Assembly: GCA_002781745.1 (NCBI GenBank)
Contig: PFFW01000125.1
Location: 1 to 39,695 of the forward strand
DNA length: 39,695 nucleotides
Direction of reading: 5' to 3'
DNA from: Rhodospirillales bacterium CG15_BIG_FIL_POST_REV_8_21_14_020_66_15
GTDB taxonomy: Bacteria > Pseudomonadota > Alphaproteobacteria > Rhodospirillales > Casp-alpha2
Shown one piece after another: positions 31,528-39,694 of the stretch (position 1 is the first letter of the stretch; each line of letters begins with the position of its first letter). A program made the translations under genes and the position numbers. The notes beneath the pieces were generated by a model, which had not been told where the DNA came from, searched no databases, and worked only from the letters and a program-made list of their open reading frames with translations.

Positions 31528-34188
31528 ATGACACAATGGGTCTACAGCTTCGGGAGCGGCAGCGCCGACGGCGACGCCGGGATGAAGGCACTTCTGGGCG
31601 GCAAGGGGGCGAACCTGGCCGAAATGGCGGGTCTGGGCCTGCCGGTGCCGCCCGGGTTCACCATCACCACCGAGGTCTGCACCTATTACTACAAGAACGA
31701 CAAGTCCTACCCCGGCGACCTGAAGGACGCCGTGGCCGAGGCGCTCGCCAAGGTCGAGGCGGCGCTCGGCCGCAAATTCGGCTCCACCGACAAGCCGCTT
31801 CTGGTTTCCGTCCGCTCTGGCGCCAGGGCCTCCATGCCGGGGATGATGGACACGATCCTCAACCTCGGCCTGAACGATGCGACGGTCGAGGCGCTTGCCA
31901 AGGAAAGCGGCGACGCGCGGTTCGCCTATGACAGCTACCGCCGCTTCATTCAGATGTTCTCGGACGTCGTGCTGGGCGTCGAGCACCACAATTTCGAGGA
32001 CGTCCTCGAAGAGCACAAGGACCGCCTCGGCAAGTCCCTGGACACGGAGCTTTCCGGCGACGACTGGAAGGCCGTGGTCAAGGACTTCAAGAAGCTGGTC
32101 GCCGACGAACTGGGTCGCGACTTCCCACAGGATCCGGAGGAACAGCTGTGGGGCGCCATCGGCGCCGTGTTCGGCAGCTGGATGAACACCCGCGCCATCA
32201 CCTACCGCCGCCTGAACGACATTCCCGCGGAGTGGGGCACCGCCGTGAACGTGCAGTCCATGGTGTTCGGCAACATGGGCGACGACTGCGCCACCGGCGT
32301 GTGCTTCACGCGCAATCCGTCCACGGGCGACAACCACTTCTATGGCGAATTCCTGATCAACGCCCAGGGCGAGGACGTGGTCGCCGGCATCCGCACGCCG
32401 CAGCCGCTGACCGAGTTCGAGCGCGAGAACCAGGAATCCAACCTGCCGTCCCTGGAGGCCGCCATGGGCCCCGTGTTCGCCGAGCTGGTCGCCGTGCGCG
32501 ACAAGCTGGAGCGCCACTACAAGGACATGCAGGACATGGAGTTCACCATCGAGCGGTCCAAGCTGTGGATGCTGCAGACGCGCTCGGGCAAGCGCACGGC
32601 CAAGGCCGGCCTGAAGATCGCCGTCGATATGGTGGCCGAGAGCCTGATCACCAAGGAGGAGGCCGTCGCCCGCATCGACCCTGCGCAGTTGGACCAGCTT
32701 CTCCATCCCACCCTGGACGACAAGGCGGAAAAGACCGTGATCGGCCGCGGCCTGCCGGCCTCGCCGGGGGCGGCGACGGGGCGCATCGTGTTCTCCGCCG
32801 ACGACGCGGAGGCCTGGGTCGAGAAGGGCGAGCGGGTCATCCTGTGCCGCACGGAGACGTCGCCTGAGGACATCACCGGCATGCACGTGTCCGAAGGCAT
32901 CCTGACGACCCGCGGCGGCATGACCAGCCACGCCGCCGTGGTTGCCCGCGGCATGGGCACGCCCTGCGTTTCCGGCGCGGGCGAACTGCGCGTCGACTAC
33001 AAGACCAAGACGCTGCACGCCCTGGGCCAGACGCTCAAGGAAGGCGACGTCATCACGCTCGACGGTTCCACCGGCGAGGTCATGCTGGGCGAGGTCCCCA
33101 TGATCCAGCCGGAACTGACCGGCGATTTCGGGGAACTGATGGCCTGGGTCGACCAGATCAAGGCGATCGGCGTGCGGGCCAACGCGGAAACGCCGCTGGA
33201 CGCGCTGACGGCCAAGAAGTTCGGCGCGGAAGGCATCGGCCTGTCGCGCACCGAGCACATGTTCTTCGACCCGCACCGCATCGTCCACATGCGCCAGATG
33301 ATCCTGGCCCGCGACGAGGCCGAGCGGCGCAAGGCCCTCGACAAGCTGCTGCCGCATCAGCGCCAGGACTTTCTTGAACTGTTCCACATCATGGATGGCC
33401 TGCCCATCACCATCCGCCTTTTGGATCCGCCGCTGAACGAGTTCCTGCCGCACACGGACGAGGAAATGGAAGAGGTCGCCGAGGCCGCCGGCGTGACCAC
33501 CGAGGACGTGCGGGTGCGGCGGGCCGAATTGGACGAAAGCAACCCCATGCTGGGCCATCGCGGCTGCCGCCTCGCCATTGCCTATCCGGAGATCTGCGAG
33601 ATGCAGGCCCGTGCCATCTTCGAGGCCCAGGCCGAGATCATGAAGGAGGGCAAGCAGGCCTATCCCGAGGTCATGGTTCCCCTCGTCTCGGTCAAGAAGG
33701 AATTCGAGATGCAGAAGGCGATCATCGACCGCGTCGCCAGGGAGGTCATGAACGAGCAGGGGATCGAACTGGATTACGCCGTCGGCACCATGATAGAGCT
33801 GCCGCGGGCCTGCCTGATCGCCGACCAGATCGCCGAGCAGGCGGAGTTCTTCTCGTTCGGGACGAACGATCTCACGCAGACCGCCTACGGCTTCTCGCGC
33901 GACGACGCGGGCACGTTCCTCGACATCTATCTCCGCCAGGGCGTGCTCGAGCAGGACCCCTTCGTCTCCATCGACCAGGAAGGGGTGGGCGAACTGGTGC
34001 GCATCGGCGTCGAGCGCGGGCGCAAGACCCGGCCCGACATCAAACTCGGCATCTGCGGCGAGCACGGCGGCGACCCCGCCTCCGTCGCCTTCTGCCACCG
34101 GGTCGGGCTGACCTACGTGTCGTGTTCGCCCTACCGGGTGCCGATCGCGCGCCTGGCGGCGGCGCAGGCGGCGTTGGCCGATAAATAG
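31528..34188 (+). CDS. ppdK: Pyruvate, phosphate dikinase
   Basis: This 886-aa enzyme interconverts pyruvate + ATP + Pi and PEP + AMP + PPi. The N-terminal nucleotide-binding domain has GGKGANLAEMAGLGLPVPPG (about 25-44). The swivelling phosphohistidine domain has TTRGGMTSHAAV with His468. The C-terminal PEP/pyruvate TIM barrel has the catalytic Cys843 in LGICGEHGGDPAS. These line up with His455 and Cys831 of the Clostridium enzyme. It lies 24 nt after glyS, probably in the same operon, an arrangement typical of Rhodospirillales and allies. It can supply PEP for gluconeogenesis or run toward pyruvate in glycolysis. The regulatory ppsR/PDRP gene is not in this window. Confidence 0.97.
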   Translation: MTQWVYSFGSGSADGDAGMKALLGGKGANLAEMAGLGLPVPPGFTITTEVCTYYYKNDKSYPGDLKDAVAEALAKVEAALGRKFGSTDKPLLVSVRSGARASMPGMMDTILNLGLNDATVEALAKESGDARFAYDSYRRFIQMFSDVVLGVEHHNFEDVLEEHKDRLGKSLDTELSGDDWKAVVKDFKKLVADELGRDFPQDPEEQLWGAIGAVFGSWMNTRAITYRRLNDIPAEWGTAVNVQSMVFGNMGDDCATGVCFTRNPSTGDNHFYGEFLINAQGEDVVAGIRTPQPLTEFERENQESNLPSLEAAMGPVFAELVAVRDKLERHYKDMQDMEFTIERSKLWMLQTRSGKRTAKAGLKIAVDMVAESLITKEEAVARIDPAQLDQLLHPTLDDKAEKTVIGRGLPASPGAATGRIVFSADDAEAWVEKGERVILCRTETSPEDITGMHVSEGILTTRGGMTSHAAVVARGMGTPCVSGAGELRVDYKTKTLHALGQTLKEGDVITLDGSTGEVMLGEVPMIQPELTGDFGELMAWVDQIKAIGVRANAETPLDALTAKKFGAEGIGLSRTEHMFFDPHRIVHMRQMILARDEAERRKALDKLLPHQRQDFLELFHIMDGLPITIRLLDPPLNEFLPHTDEEMEEVAEAAGVTTEDVRVRRAELDESNPMLGHRGCRLAIAYPEICEMQARAIFEAQAEIMKEGKQAYPEVMVPLVSVKKEFEMQKAIIDRVAREVMNEQGIELDYAVGTMIELPRACLIADQIAEQAEFFSFGTNDLTQTAYGFSRDDAGTFLDIYLRQGVLEQDPFVSIDQEGVGELVRIGVERGRKTRPDIKLGICGEHGGDPASVAFCHRVGLTYVSCSPYRVPIARLAAAQAALADK

Positions 34189-34225
34189 GCGCGACGGCGG
34201 GCCTCTTTCCCGCCCAACGCATGGC
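34187..34225. terminator. Weak hairpin between convergent ppdK and the SGNH gene
   Basis: GGCGGG (34196-34201) pairs with CCCGCC (34209-34214), and an outer AGGCGC/GCGCCT pair may extend it. There is no clear T-run, so termination is uncertain. Confidence 0.35.
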
Positions 34226-34233
34226 GCCTGCGG

Positions 34234-35340
34234 CTATTTGAGGCCGTATTGCGCCGCTGAGGCGCGGACGATTTCGACATCGTCCGGATGGTCGCGGCGG
34301 TAGGCGTCGCGGGCGGTGCGGACGACCGCGATGCGCTGTTCAATCGATGACGGGGAAAGTTCTGTGCCGAAGGCCGGCTCGCCTGCTGCGCCCAAGACGC
34401 GGTTCAACATCATCCGCCCCACATGCGGCAGGAAATGGCTGGTATCCCCAAAATTCTCGGGCGGCTTCCGCAAGGCCTCGGTGGAAACCGGCGAATAGCC
34501 CGCGAAATCCCAACACGGCGTTTTGATTTGCGCGCAGATGGCGGCCAGCCCGCGCTTCCAGTCTTCGAACAGGGGCCATAGACCCGCCGCTGCGATCGCT
34601 TCGAGCTGAAGGGCGTGGATCGGCGGAACGACGACGATGACCTCAAGCCCTGCCGCACGCAGGTATCTGAACAAGCTTGGGAAGTCGGCCAGTTTGGCCT
34701 GAAACCCGGAGAAATTGCGATAGGCTCCGCCGGGCGACAGGAACGAATCGAGGGGAGTGGTCATTGTTCCGTTTTGCCCGTCGCGCGGCCGAAACGGTCG
34801 GAATCCGTCCGTGCGGTAACTGTCCGACCTGCCGCGCAGGGAATCTCGCAGGGTGTTACGGCTGCGTTTTAGTGCGGCATAGGAAAACACCGTGCGCGGC
34901 AGGGAACGCAGCAGCCCCCATGGTCCCAATACGTCATCGTAGAATCCGTCACGCAGGCCCCGGGTGTCGCTGAAGGATACGAGATTGAGACAAAGGACGA
35001 GACGTTTTGCCGTGGTTGCTTGAGCGACGTGGCGGGCGAGAGCGGTCAGTTCGTCGGCAAGGGCGCCAGGGATGGAAAGGTTATAGGCATGGCCGCCGGG
35101 AACGTCCTTGGGGTCGATGCCGTGCAGGCAGCGCGACGTGCCCAGTATGACCGTGGCGGGCTTCCGTGCGACCGCCTGCAGGGGTTTCGACAGCCGTTCC
35201 ACGCCGATCGATTTATGCGTGTTGATCCGGTCGATACGGGGGGTGCCGAAGATGTCGAAGGGATCGACCAGCAGGTTGGTGCCACCGCCCAGCACGACAA
35301 GGGAGAAAATCCCTAGGAACAGATGTTTTACATAAGCCAT
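34234..35340 (-). CDS. SGNH-like (AlgX/DltD-type) protein partner of an MBOAT
   Basis: This 368-aa protein has an N-terminal hydrophobic segment (about 8-22), so it is probably anchored with its main domain in the periplasm. GTSRCLHGIDP (about 67-77) resembles the GxS block of SGNH-type O-acyltransferases, and GDTSHFLPHVGRMML near the C-terminal third carries a DxxH-like Asp-His pair. Such proteins act with MBOAT enzymes to pass acyl groups to surface polymers (AlgI-AlgJ/X, DltB-DltD). The MBOAT gene is directly upstream, with 1 nt between them. The sequence is divergent, so the function rests mainly on the motifs and the neighbour. Base composition is visibly less GC-rich than the core genes around it. 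Confidence 0.7.
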   Translation of the reverse strand: MAYVKHLFLGIFSLVVLGGGTNLLVDPFDIFGTPRIDRINTHKSIGVERLSKPLQAVARKPATVILGTSRCLHGIDPKDVPGGHAYNLSIPGALADELTALARHVAQATTAKRLVLCLNLVSFSDTRGLRDGFYDDVLGPWGLLRSLPRTVFSYAALKRSRNTLRDSLRGRSDSYRTDGFRPFRPRDGQNGTMTTPLDSFLSPGGAYRNFSGFQAKLADFPSLFRYLRAAGLEVIVVVPPIHALQLEAIAAAGLWPLFEDWKRGLAAICAQIKTPCWDFAGYSPVSTEALRKPPENFGDTSHFLPHVGRMMLNRVLGAAGEPAFGTELSPSSIEQRIAVVRTARDAYRRDHPDDVEIVRASAAQYGLK

Positions 35341-35341
35341 G

Positions 35342-36829
35342 TCAGAACCGGAAATAGAGGAATTCGCTGATTTCGGTCATGTTGGCTAGCGAGGCCGCCG
35401 CGACGACCGCCAGGATAAAGGCCCATCCCTTGGCAGGTCGCCAGTGGACGGAAAGCCGTTGCGGCGTGTCGTCGTCGAGTATCCGTTCCGTCGGCAGGAC
35501 CGGGGCGTGGCCTCGGAACATTTGCGCGGTGTTGGGTGCGAACCAGACCATGGCAAGCAGGAAGGCGATTATACGGTACACCTCATGCCATTTGATTTCC
35601 GCGAGGACTTGGGGCGGGTTGACCCCGTGTCCGCCTATCATGCCGACGAAGACGTTGGCGGCACCATCCAGGGATTCGGCCCGGAACAGAACCCAGGCTG
35701 CGACCACGGCGAGAAAGGTCAAGGTTCGAGCCGCCCATCTGCCCGTTGTGCCGCCGGTGTTGGTGATGCCCGTGCGGACGGTAACGGCGCGCCACAGGTT
35801 GTTGATGACCAGGTAGATGCCATGTAGGGCACCCCAGGCAATGAAGGTCCAGCCCGCGCCGTGCCACAGGCCGCCCAACACCATGGTCGCCATCAGGTTC
35901 ACGTAACGGCGAATTCGGCCATGCCGGTTGCCGCCCAACGGGATGTACAGGTAGTCGCGCAAGAACCGTGACAAGGTCATGTGCCAGCGATGCCAGAAGT
36001 CGATGATGCTGACTGCCTTGTAAGGCGAATAGAAATTCATCGGCAGGCGGATTCCGAACATCAACGCCAATCCCGTTGCCATGTCCGTGTAACCGGAGAA
36101 GTCGAAATAAAGCTGGAAAGTATAGGCGAGAGCGCCTCCCCACCCATCGATCAGGCCGATCGGGGTCCCGGTCTCGGCAGCGGTGAATACCGGCGTCGCG
36201 AAGCGGGAGAGCCAGTCCGCGATGACGACTTTTTTGAACAGTCCTATGAAAAACACGGATAGGCCGAAGCCGAGATTTTCCCAAGAAAACCGGAAATGCC
36301 CCGGGTCGGAGAACTGTGGCATCATTTCCTTGTGATGCACGATGGGGCCCGCGATCAGTTGAGGAAAGAATGTCACGAACAGGCAGTATTCCCGGAACCG
36401 GTGCGGCGCGACGCGGCCATGGCGCATGTCGACGAGGTAGGTGATCTGCTGGAATGTGAAGAAGGAGATCGCCAACGGCAGGACGATGTCCGGTAGGCGC
36501 CATTGCGCGCCGACGGTCTGCGCCATGACCTCGGCAAAGAAGTTCGCGTACTTGAAATATCCGAGAAGACCCAGGTTGAAGGCGATGCCGGCCCACATCC
36601 AGCTTGCCGAGGCGGCCCCCGACATCCGTCGTCCGACAAGGAAATTGACCGTGATCGAACCGACGATCAGGGCCAGGAAATGAGGGTTCCACCAGCCGTA
36701 GAAAAACAGAGAGGCCGCAACCAGCAGAGTGATTGCGTGGTCTCTCTCGTTTCCGCGGGACAGTACGTAGAACCCGACAAGGACCACGGGCAGGAAAAAC
36801 AGGACAAAGGTGTAGGAATTAAACAGCAT
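35342..36829 (-). CDS. MBOAT family O-acyltransferase (AlgI-like)
   Basis: This 495-aa multi-pass membrane protein belongs to the MBOAT family. It opens MLFNSYTFVLFFLPVVLVGF and has YFDFSGYTDMATGLALMFGI (about 241-260), FWHRWHMTLSRFLRDYLYIPLGG (split at 278-290 and 291-300) and the catalytic His323 in GGLWHGAGW, with a second conserved His336 in ALHG. AlgI-type MBOATs transfer acyl groups, usually acetyl, across the inner membrane for O-acylation of an exopolysaccharide. It lies 17 nt after the methyltransferase gene and 1 nt before the SGNH-like gene, so all three are one operon. The polymer it modifies is not shown by any gene here. Confidence 0.93.
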   Translation of the reverse strand: MLFNSYTFVLFFLPVVLVGFYVLSRGNERDHAITLLVAASLFFYGWWNPHFLALIVGSITVNFLVGRRMSGAASASWMWAGIAFNLGLLGYFKYANFFAEVMAQTVGAQWRLPDIVLPLAISFFTFQQITYLVDMRHGRVAPHRFREYCLFVTFFPQLIAGPIVHHKEMMPQFSDPGHFRFSWENLGFGLSVFFIGLFKKVVIADWLSRFATPVFTAAETGTPIGLIDGWGGALAYTFQLYFDFSGYTDMATGLALMFGIRLPMNFYSPYKAVSIIDFWHRWHMTLSRFLRDYLYIPLGGNRHGRIRRYVNLMATMVLGGLWHGAGWTFIAWGALHGIYLVINNLWRAVTVRTGITNTGGTTGRWAARTLTFLAVVAAWVLFRAESLDGAANVFVGMIGGHGVNPPQVLAEIKWHEVYRIIAFLLAMVWFAPNTAQMFRGHAPVLPTERILDDDTPQRLSVHWRPAKGWAFILAVVAAASLANMTEISEFLYFRF

Positions 36830-36846
36830 CGCCCGTTCCGTCAGGG

Positions 36847-37695
36847 CTACTCAACCGCCGAGATGTGCGGGCGCGCGATGATCCATTGCATGGTCTGGGG
36901 ACGGAACTCACACATGGCCAGCCATCGGTCCAGGTTGTCGCGGTTGCGCAGGATCTCGTAGCGGTTCGGGTCGCGGGGGCCTTCGCTGACGATTCGGGTG
37001 TCATGCGTAGCGGACAACACGGCGGCAACATCCTTGGTGACGGGGCGGCCGATGAAGTCATGGCATTCGATCAGGAAATGACTTTTTACGCCGGCTGCCG
37101 CGACGGCGACCGTGATCAATTCCACCTCGTCGCCTTCGCAATCGCAGATCACCAGACTGCAGGGGTATTGGTCCAGAATATCAACCAATTCTGGCGCGCC
37201 CATGCGACCACGGCATTCGATCTTGGCGGCGACTCCGTTGCGTTCGGCGTTGCGCCGCGTAGCATCCAGCGCCACCGGATCGATGTCGACGGCGATGACC
37301 TTGGGTGTGTCCAGAATCATCGCGGCGCCCACGGCGTAGTAACCTTCGGCCGATCCGATGTTGATCACGGCGTCGAGGGATTGGCCGCCGAGGTCCGCCA
37401 TCCAACCCGAAATTTCCTGTTCGTAGCAACCGAGAAGTTTCGGGGTGATGCCGCCGTCGCCCCAGGAAATCTGCGAATCGATCACCATGCCCTTGAAAGG
37501 ACCGGATGATACGACGCCTTCCGTCTGTGCGATGACGTCGCGCTCGATCAACGCCAGGCGTTCGTAGGCCGATACGCGCAGGATGTCGGCCACGAATTTT
37601 TGCGCCATCGGATCATGCTTCGCGGCATTCCCCGCATACTTGACCCAATTTTTGAACAGGCGGCGGGCGGTGACCAGAAGCAGGCGGTTGAGCAT
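36847..37695 (-). CDS. FkbM-like SAM-dependent methyltransferase
   Basis: This 282-aa protein has a class I methyltransferase fold: VINIGSAEGYYAVGAAM (motif I, about 110-126), VIAVDIDPVALDATRRNAER (motif II) and VICDCEGDEVELI, which resembles the DVEG motif of FkbM enzymes. The N-terminal 100 residues are helical and variable. It is the first gene of the three-gene minus-strand operon with the MBOAT and SGNH-like genes, so it may methylate a sugar of the same polymer. Codon use is less GC-biased than in neighbouring core genes. The substrate is unknown, and methylation of a small molecule is not excluded. Confidence 0.72.
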   Translation of the reverse strand: MLNRLLLVTARRLFKNWVKYAGNAAKHDPMAQKFVADILRVSAYERLALIERDVIAQTEGVVSSGPFKGMVIDSQISWGDGGITPKLLGCYEQEISGWMADLGGQSLDAVINIGSAEGYYAVGAAMILDTPKVIAVDIDPVALDATRRNAERNGVAAKIECRGRMGAPELVDILDQYPCSLVICDCEGDEVELITVAVAAAGVKSHFLIECHDFIGRPVTKDVAAVLSATHDTRIVSEGPRDPNRYEILRNRDNLDRWLAMCEFRPQTMQWIIARPHISAVE

Positions 37696-37837
37696 AAAAA
37701 AACCTTTGTCGGCGCGGACCAGGAAGGTTACGGACCTTACGAATTCCTCGGGCGGATGGGAACGTGCTTTGGTCGATCGAACTCAAGAGAATTAAATATT
37801 ATGTTTTCCCCATGTTCCACAGGGCTGTGGACTCTAT

Positions 37838-38020
37838 TACGGTTGAGCCCCGGCGGGCCGGGCCGTATCCTTCACGTGGGTTCAGGGACAAGGGCGGTCC
37901 GCGAGGAACGCCCCCAGGCCTGGAACCCGGTCAGTTTTCCCAGGGGCCCCCTTCGGGGGGAATGAAGGATCACTGATCAGGAACGGCCCCACCGGGCGAC
38001 CGGCGGGGCCGTTCTCCGTT
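37838..38020 (+). ncRNA. Candidate structured small RNA
   Basis: The segment folds without leaving long unpaired stretches. TACGG/CCGTA (37838-37842, 37863-37867) closes a hairpin with inner CCCGG/CCGGG. ATCCTTCA/TGAAGGAT (37867-37874, 37963-37970) closes a multibranch unit; the two closing arms share A37867, so one may give up a pair. Inside are an arm GGGTTCAGG/CCT-GAACCC with GGGCG/CGCCC above it, and a perfect CCCCC-TTCG-GGGGG tetraloop hairpin (37947-37960). The last element is a 14-bp hairpin with a GCGA loop (37981-38014) followed by TCTCCGTT. No plus-strand protein gene lies upstream, so the terminator must belong to a non-coding transcript, or the whole is a leader of the 38130 gene. 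I do not recognise an RNA family; 6S, SRP, tmRNA and RNase P signatures are absent. Confidence 0.45.
37981..38020 (+). terminator. Terminator-like hairpin with GNRA loop
   Basis: GAACGGCCCC (37981-37990) pairs with GGGGCCGTTC (38005-38014), and CCGG/CCGG inside extends it to 14 bp across one mismatch, capped by GCGA. The tail TCTCCGTT resembles the interrupted T-tail of the terminator at 22223-22266. The minus-strand side has no T-run. Confidence 0.6.
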
Positions 38021-38071
38021 CCGGGGCCTGGCTGCCGGCCGGATTTCGGCCCGCCTTGGCCGCACGAAGCC

Positions 38072-38098
38072 TTGTCTTCCGCCAAAAAATGTTATGGT
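38072..38098 (+). promoter_or_regulatory. Promoter candidate for the beta-CASP gene
   Basis: TTGTCT (38072-38077), a short 15-nt spacer and TATGGT (38093-38098), with TG one base before the -10 (extended -10). It lies after the terminator-like hairpin and 32 bp before the start codon. Confidence 0.4.
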
Positions 38099-38129
38099 CG
38101 CCGCCGGTGGAGAATAGGAGCATCCTGCG

Positions 38130-39488
38130 GTGAAGCTGACGTTCATGGGGGCCACGGGAACGGTCACCGGGTCCAAGTACCTGGTCGAGGCCGCGGGTGC
38201 CAAGGTTCTGGTCGATTGCGGCCTGTTCCAGGGCCTGAAGGACCTGCGCCTGCGCAACTGGGCGAAGCTGCCCGTCGATCCGGCAAGCATCGACGCGGTG
38301 ATCCTGACGCACGCCCATCTCGACCACAGCGGCTATATCCCGCTCCTGGTCAAGAACGGCTTCAAGGGGCCGGTCTATTGTTCCGCGGCGACGCGGGACC
38401 TCTGCGCGATCCTGTTGCCGGACAGCGGCTATCTGCAGGAAGCGGATGCCGAGCGCGCCAACCGCTATACCTACACCCGGCACAAGCCGGCCCTGCCGCT
38501 TTATACCCAGAAGGACGCCGAACGGTCGCTCGGGCAGTTCCACGCGGTGCCCTTCGGTCAGCCGCAGGTGGTCGGCGACGGCGGCACGTTCGTCCTGTCG
38601 CGTTCGGGCCACATCCTGGGCTCCGCCTTCGTGCGGATTGCCGACGGGCGGACGTCGCTGGTGTTCTCGGGCGATCTGGGACGGGCCCAGGATCCGGTCA
38701 TGAAGCCGCCGGCGGAAATCCACGACGCCGACTTCCTGGTCCTGGAATCGACCTACGGCGACCGCCTGCACCGCGACAGCGATCCCGAGGCCAAGCTCGG
38801 CGCCATCATCCGCGACACGGCGGCGCGCGGCGGCACGGTCGTCATCCCGTCCTTCGCGGTGGGGCGCACGCAAAGTGTGCTGTTCCACATCCACCGGCTC
38901 AAGAAATCGGATGCCATACCGGACATTCCCATCTTCCTGGACAGCCCCATGGCGATCGACGCGACGATCCTGCTGCGCCGGCACCGCGACGATCACCGGT
39001 TGTCGGGGCCGCTCTGCGCCGAGGTCTGCCACGCGGCGCGCTATGTCAATACGCCCGAGGAATCGTGCTCCCTCGACGACGGGCCGGGCGTTCCCCAGGT
39101 CATCATCTCGGCCAGCGGCATGGCCACGGGCGGGCGCGTCCTGCATCATCTGAAGCATTTCATCGGCGACGCCCGGAACACGGTCCTGTTCACCGGATTC
39201 CAGGCGGCGGGCACGCGCGGTGCACGCCTTGTCCATGGCGAGGACGAGATCAAGATTCACGGCCGCATGTGGCCCGTGCGGGCGGAGATCTCCGTCCTGC
39301 ACAACATGTCGGCCCACGCGGACTACGGCGAGATCCTGGGCTGGCTGCGTCATTTCCGGACGCCGCCGCGGCGCACCTTCATCACCCATGGCGAGCCCGA
39401 GGCGGCGACGTCGCTGCGCATGAAGATCCAGGACCGCCTGGGCTGGGACGTCGTGGTGCCGGAATATCTGGAGACGGTGGACTTGTAG
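38130..39488 (+). CDS. Metallo-beta-lactamase/beta-CASP RNA nuclease
   Basis: This 452-aa protein starts at GTG 38130, with AGGAG about 10 nt upstream. It has the beta-lactamase HxHxDH motif in THAHLDH (His61, His63, Asp65, His66), further zinc ligands in SGHILGSAF (His161) and FSGDLGRAQD (Asp182), and the beta-CASP motifs ESTYGDR, ASGMATGGRVLHHL and NMSAHADYGE, then THGEPEAA. All catalytic positions appear intact. The family (COG1236, CPSF73-like/YSH1-like) contains RNA exo- or endonucleases of the bacterial type outside the RNase J group. The target RNA is unknown. It is followed by a convergent gene whose stop lies 2 bp away. Confidence 0.92.
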   Translation: MKLTFMGATGTVTGSKYLVEAAGAKVLVDCGLFQGLKDLRLRNWAKLPVDPASIDAVILTHAHLDHSGYIPLLVKNGFKGPVYCSAATRDLCAILLPDSGYLQEADAERANRYTYTRHKPALPLYTQKDAERSLGQFHAVPFGQPQVVGDGGTFVLSRSGHILGSAFVRIADGRTSLVFSGDLGRAQDPVMKPPAEIHDADFLVLESTYGDRLHRDSDPEAKLGAIIRDTAARGGTVVIPSFAVGRTQSVLFHIHRLKKSDAIPDIPIFLDSPMAIDATILLRRHRDDHRLSGPLCAEVCHAARYVNTPEESCSLDDGPGVPQVIISASGMATGGRVLHHLKHFIGDARNTVLFTGFQAAGTRGARLVHGEDEIKIHGRMWPVRAEISVLHNMSAHADYGEILGWLRHFRTPPRRTFITHGEPEAATSLRMKIQDRLGWDVVVPEYLETVDL

Positions 39489-39490
39489 CG

Positions 39491-39694
39491 CTACCGCCGG
39501 ACGACGAAGGTGAAGTCGGGCAGGGGGGCGTCGTTGGTGACGCTCGTGCGGGGCGAGAGTTCCGTTTTGCAGAAGGTCAGGAACTCTCCGCCGTCGGCAT
39601 AATAGAGGCCCTGGTAACGGTCGCCCGCGTCCGCGCGCAGCAGGTTGAAGGCGAGCGTCCTGCCCGTCCTGGCCCACAAATTCCGCAGGCTGTC
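39491..39694 (-). CDS. Unknown protein, C-terminal fragment at the window edge
   Basis: The reading frame is open to the right edge, so only the last 67 residues are visible. It ends with TAG at 39491-39493, 2 bp from the convergent beta-CASP stop. The visible part is beta-rich and soluble (LLRADAGDRYQGLYYADGGE, then SVTNDAPLPDFTFVVRR). A TTG inside the window could be misread as a start, but the codons before it continue open and coding-like. I do not recognise the family. Confidence 0.55.
   Translation of the reverse strand, partial: DSLRNLWARTGRTLAFNLLRADAGDRYQGLYYADGGEFLTFCKTELSPRTSVTNDAPLPDFTFVVRR

Larger units (their letters stand above)
37696..38129. other. 434-bp intergenic region with strong RNA structure
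   Basis: This gap separates the divergent glycan operon (-) and the beta-CASP nuclease gene (+). It contains an AT-rich patch (37779-37806) suitable for promoters, an inverted repeat TCCACAG-GG-CTGTGGA (37816-37831), consecutive strong hairpins (37838-37970), a terminator-like hairpin (37981-38014) and a promoter candidate (38072-38098). No protein-coding frame is convincing. Confidence 0.6.

Noticed and set aside
30982-34098. An open frame of more than 1000 codons on the minus strand across glyS and ppdK
   Set aside because: It is antisense to two certain enzymes, has low-complexity His/Gly/Val/Leu-rich content with no domain, and is the usual by-product of GC-rich third codon positions.
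37838-38020. The structured region as 6S, SRP, RNase P or tmRNA
   Set aside because: The diagnostic sequences of SRP RNA (GGAAGGAAGCAGC-type), RNase P and tmRNA are absent, and the branched fold does not match the single long bubbled hairpin of 6S RNA.
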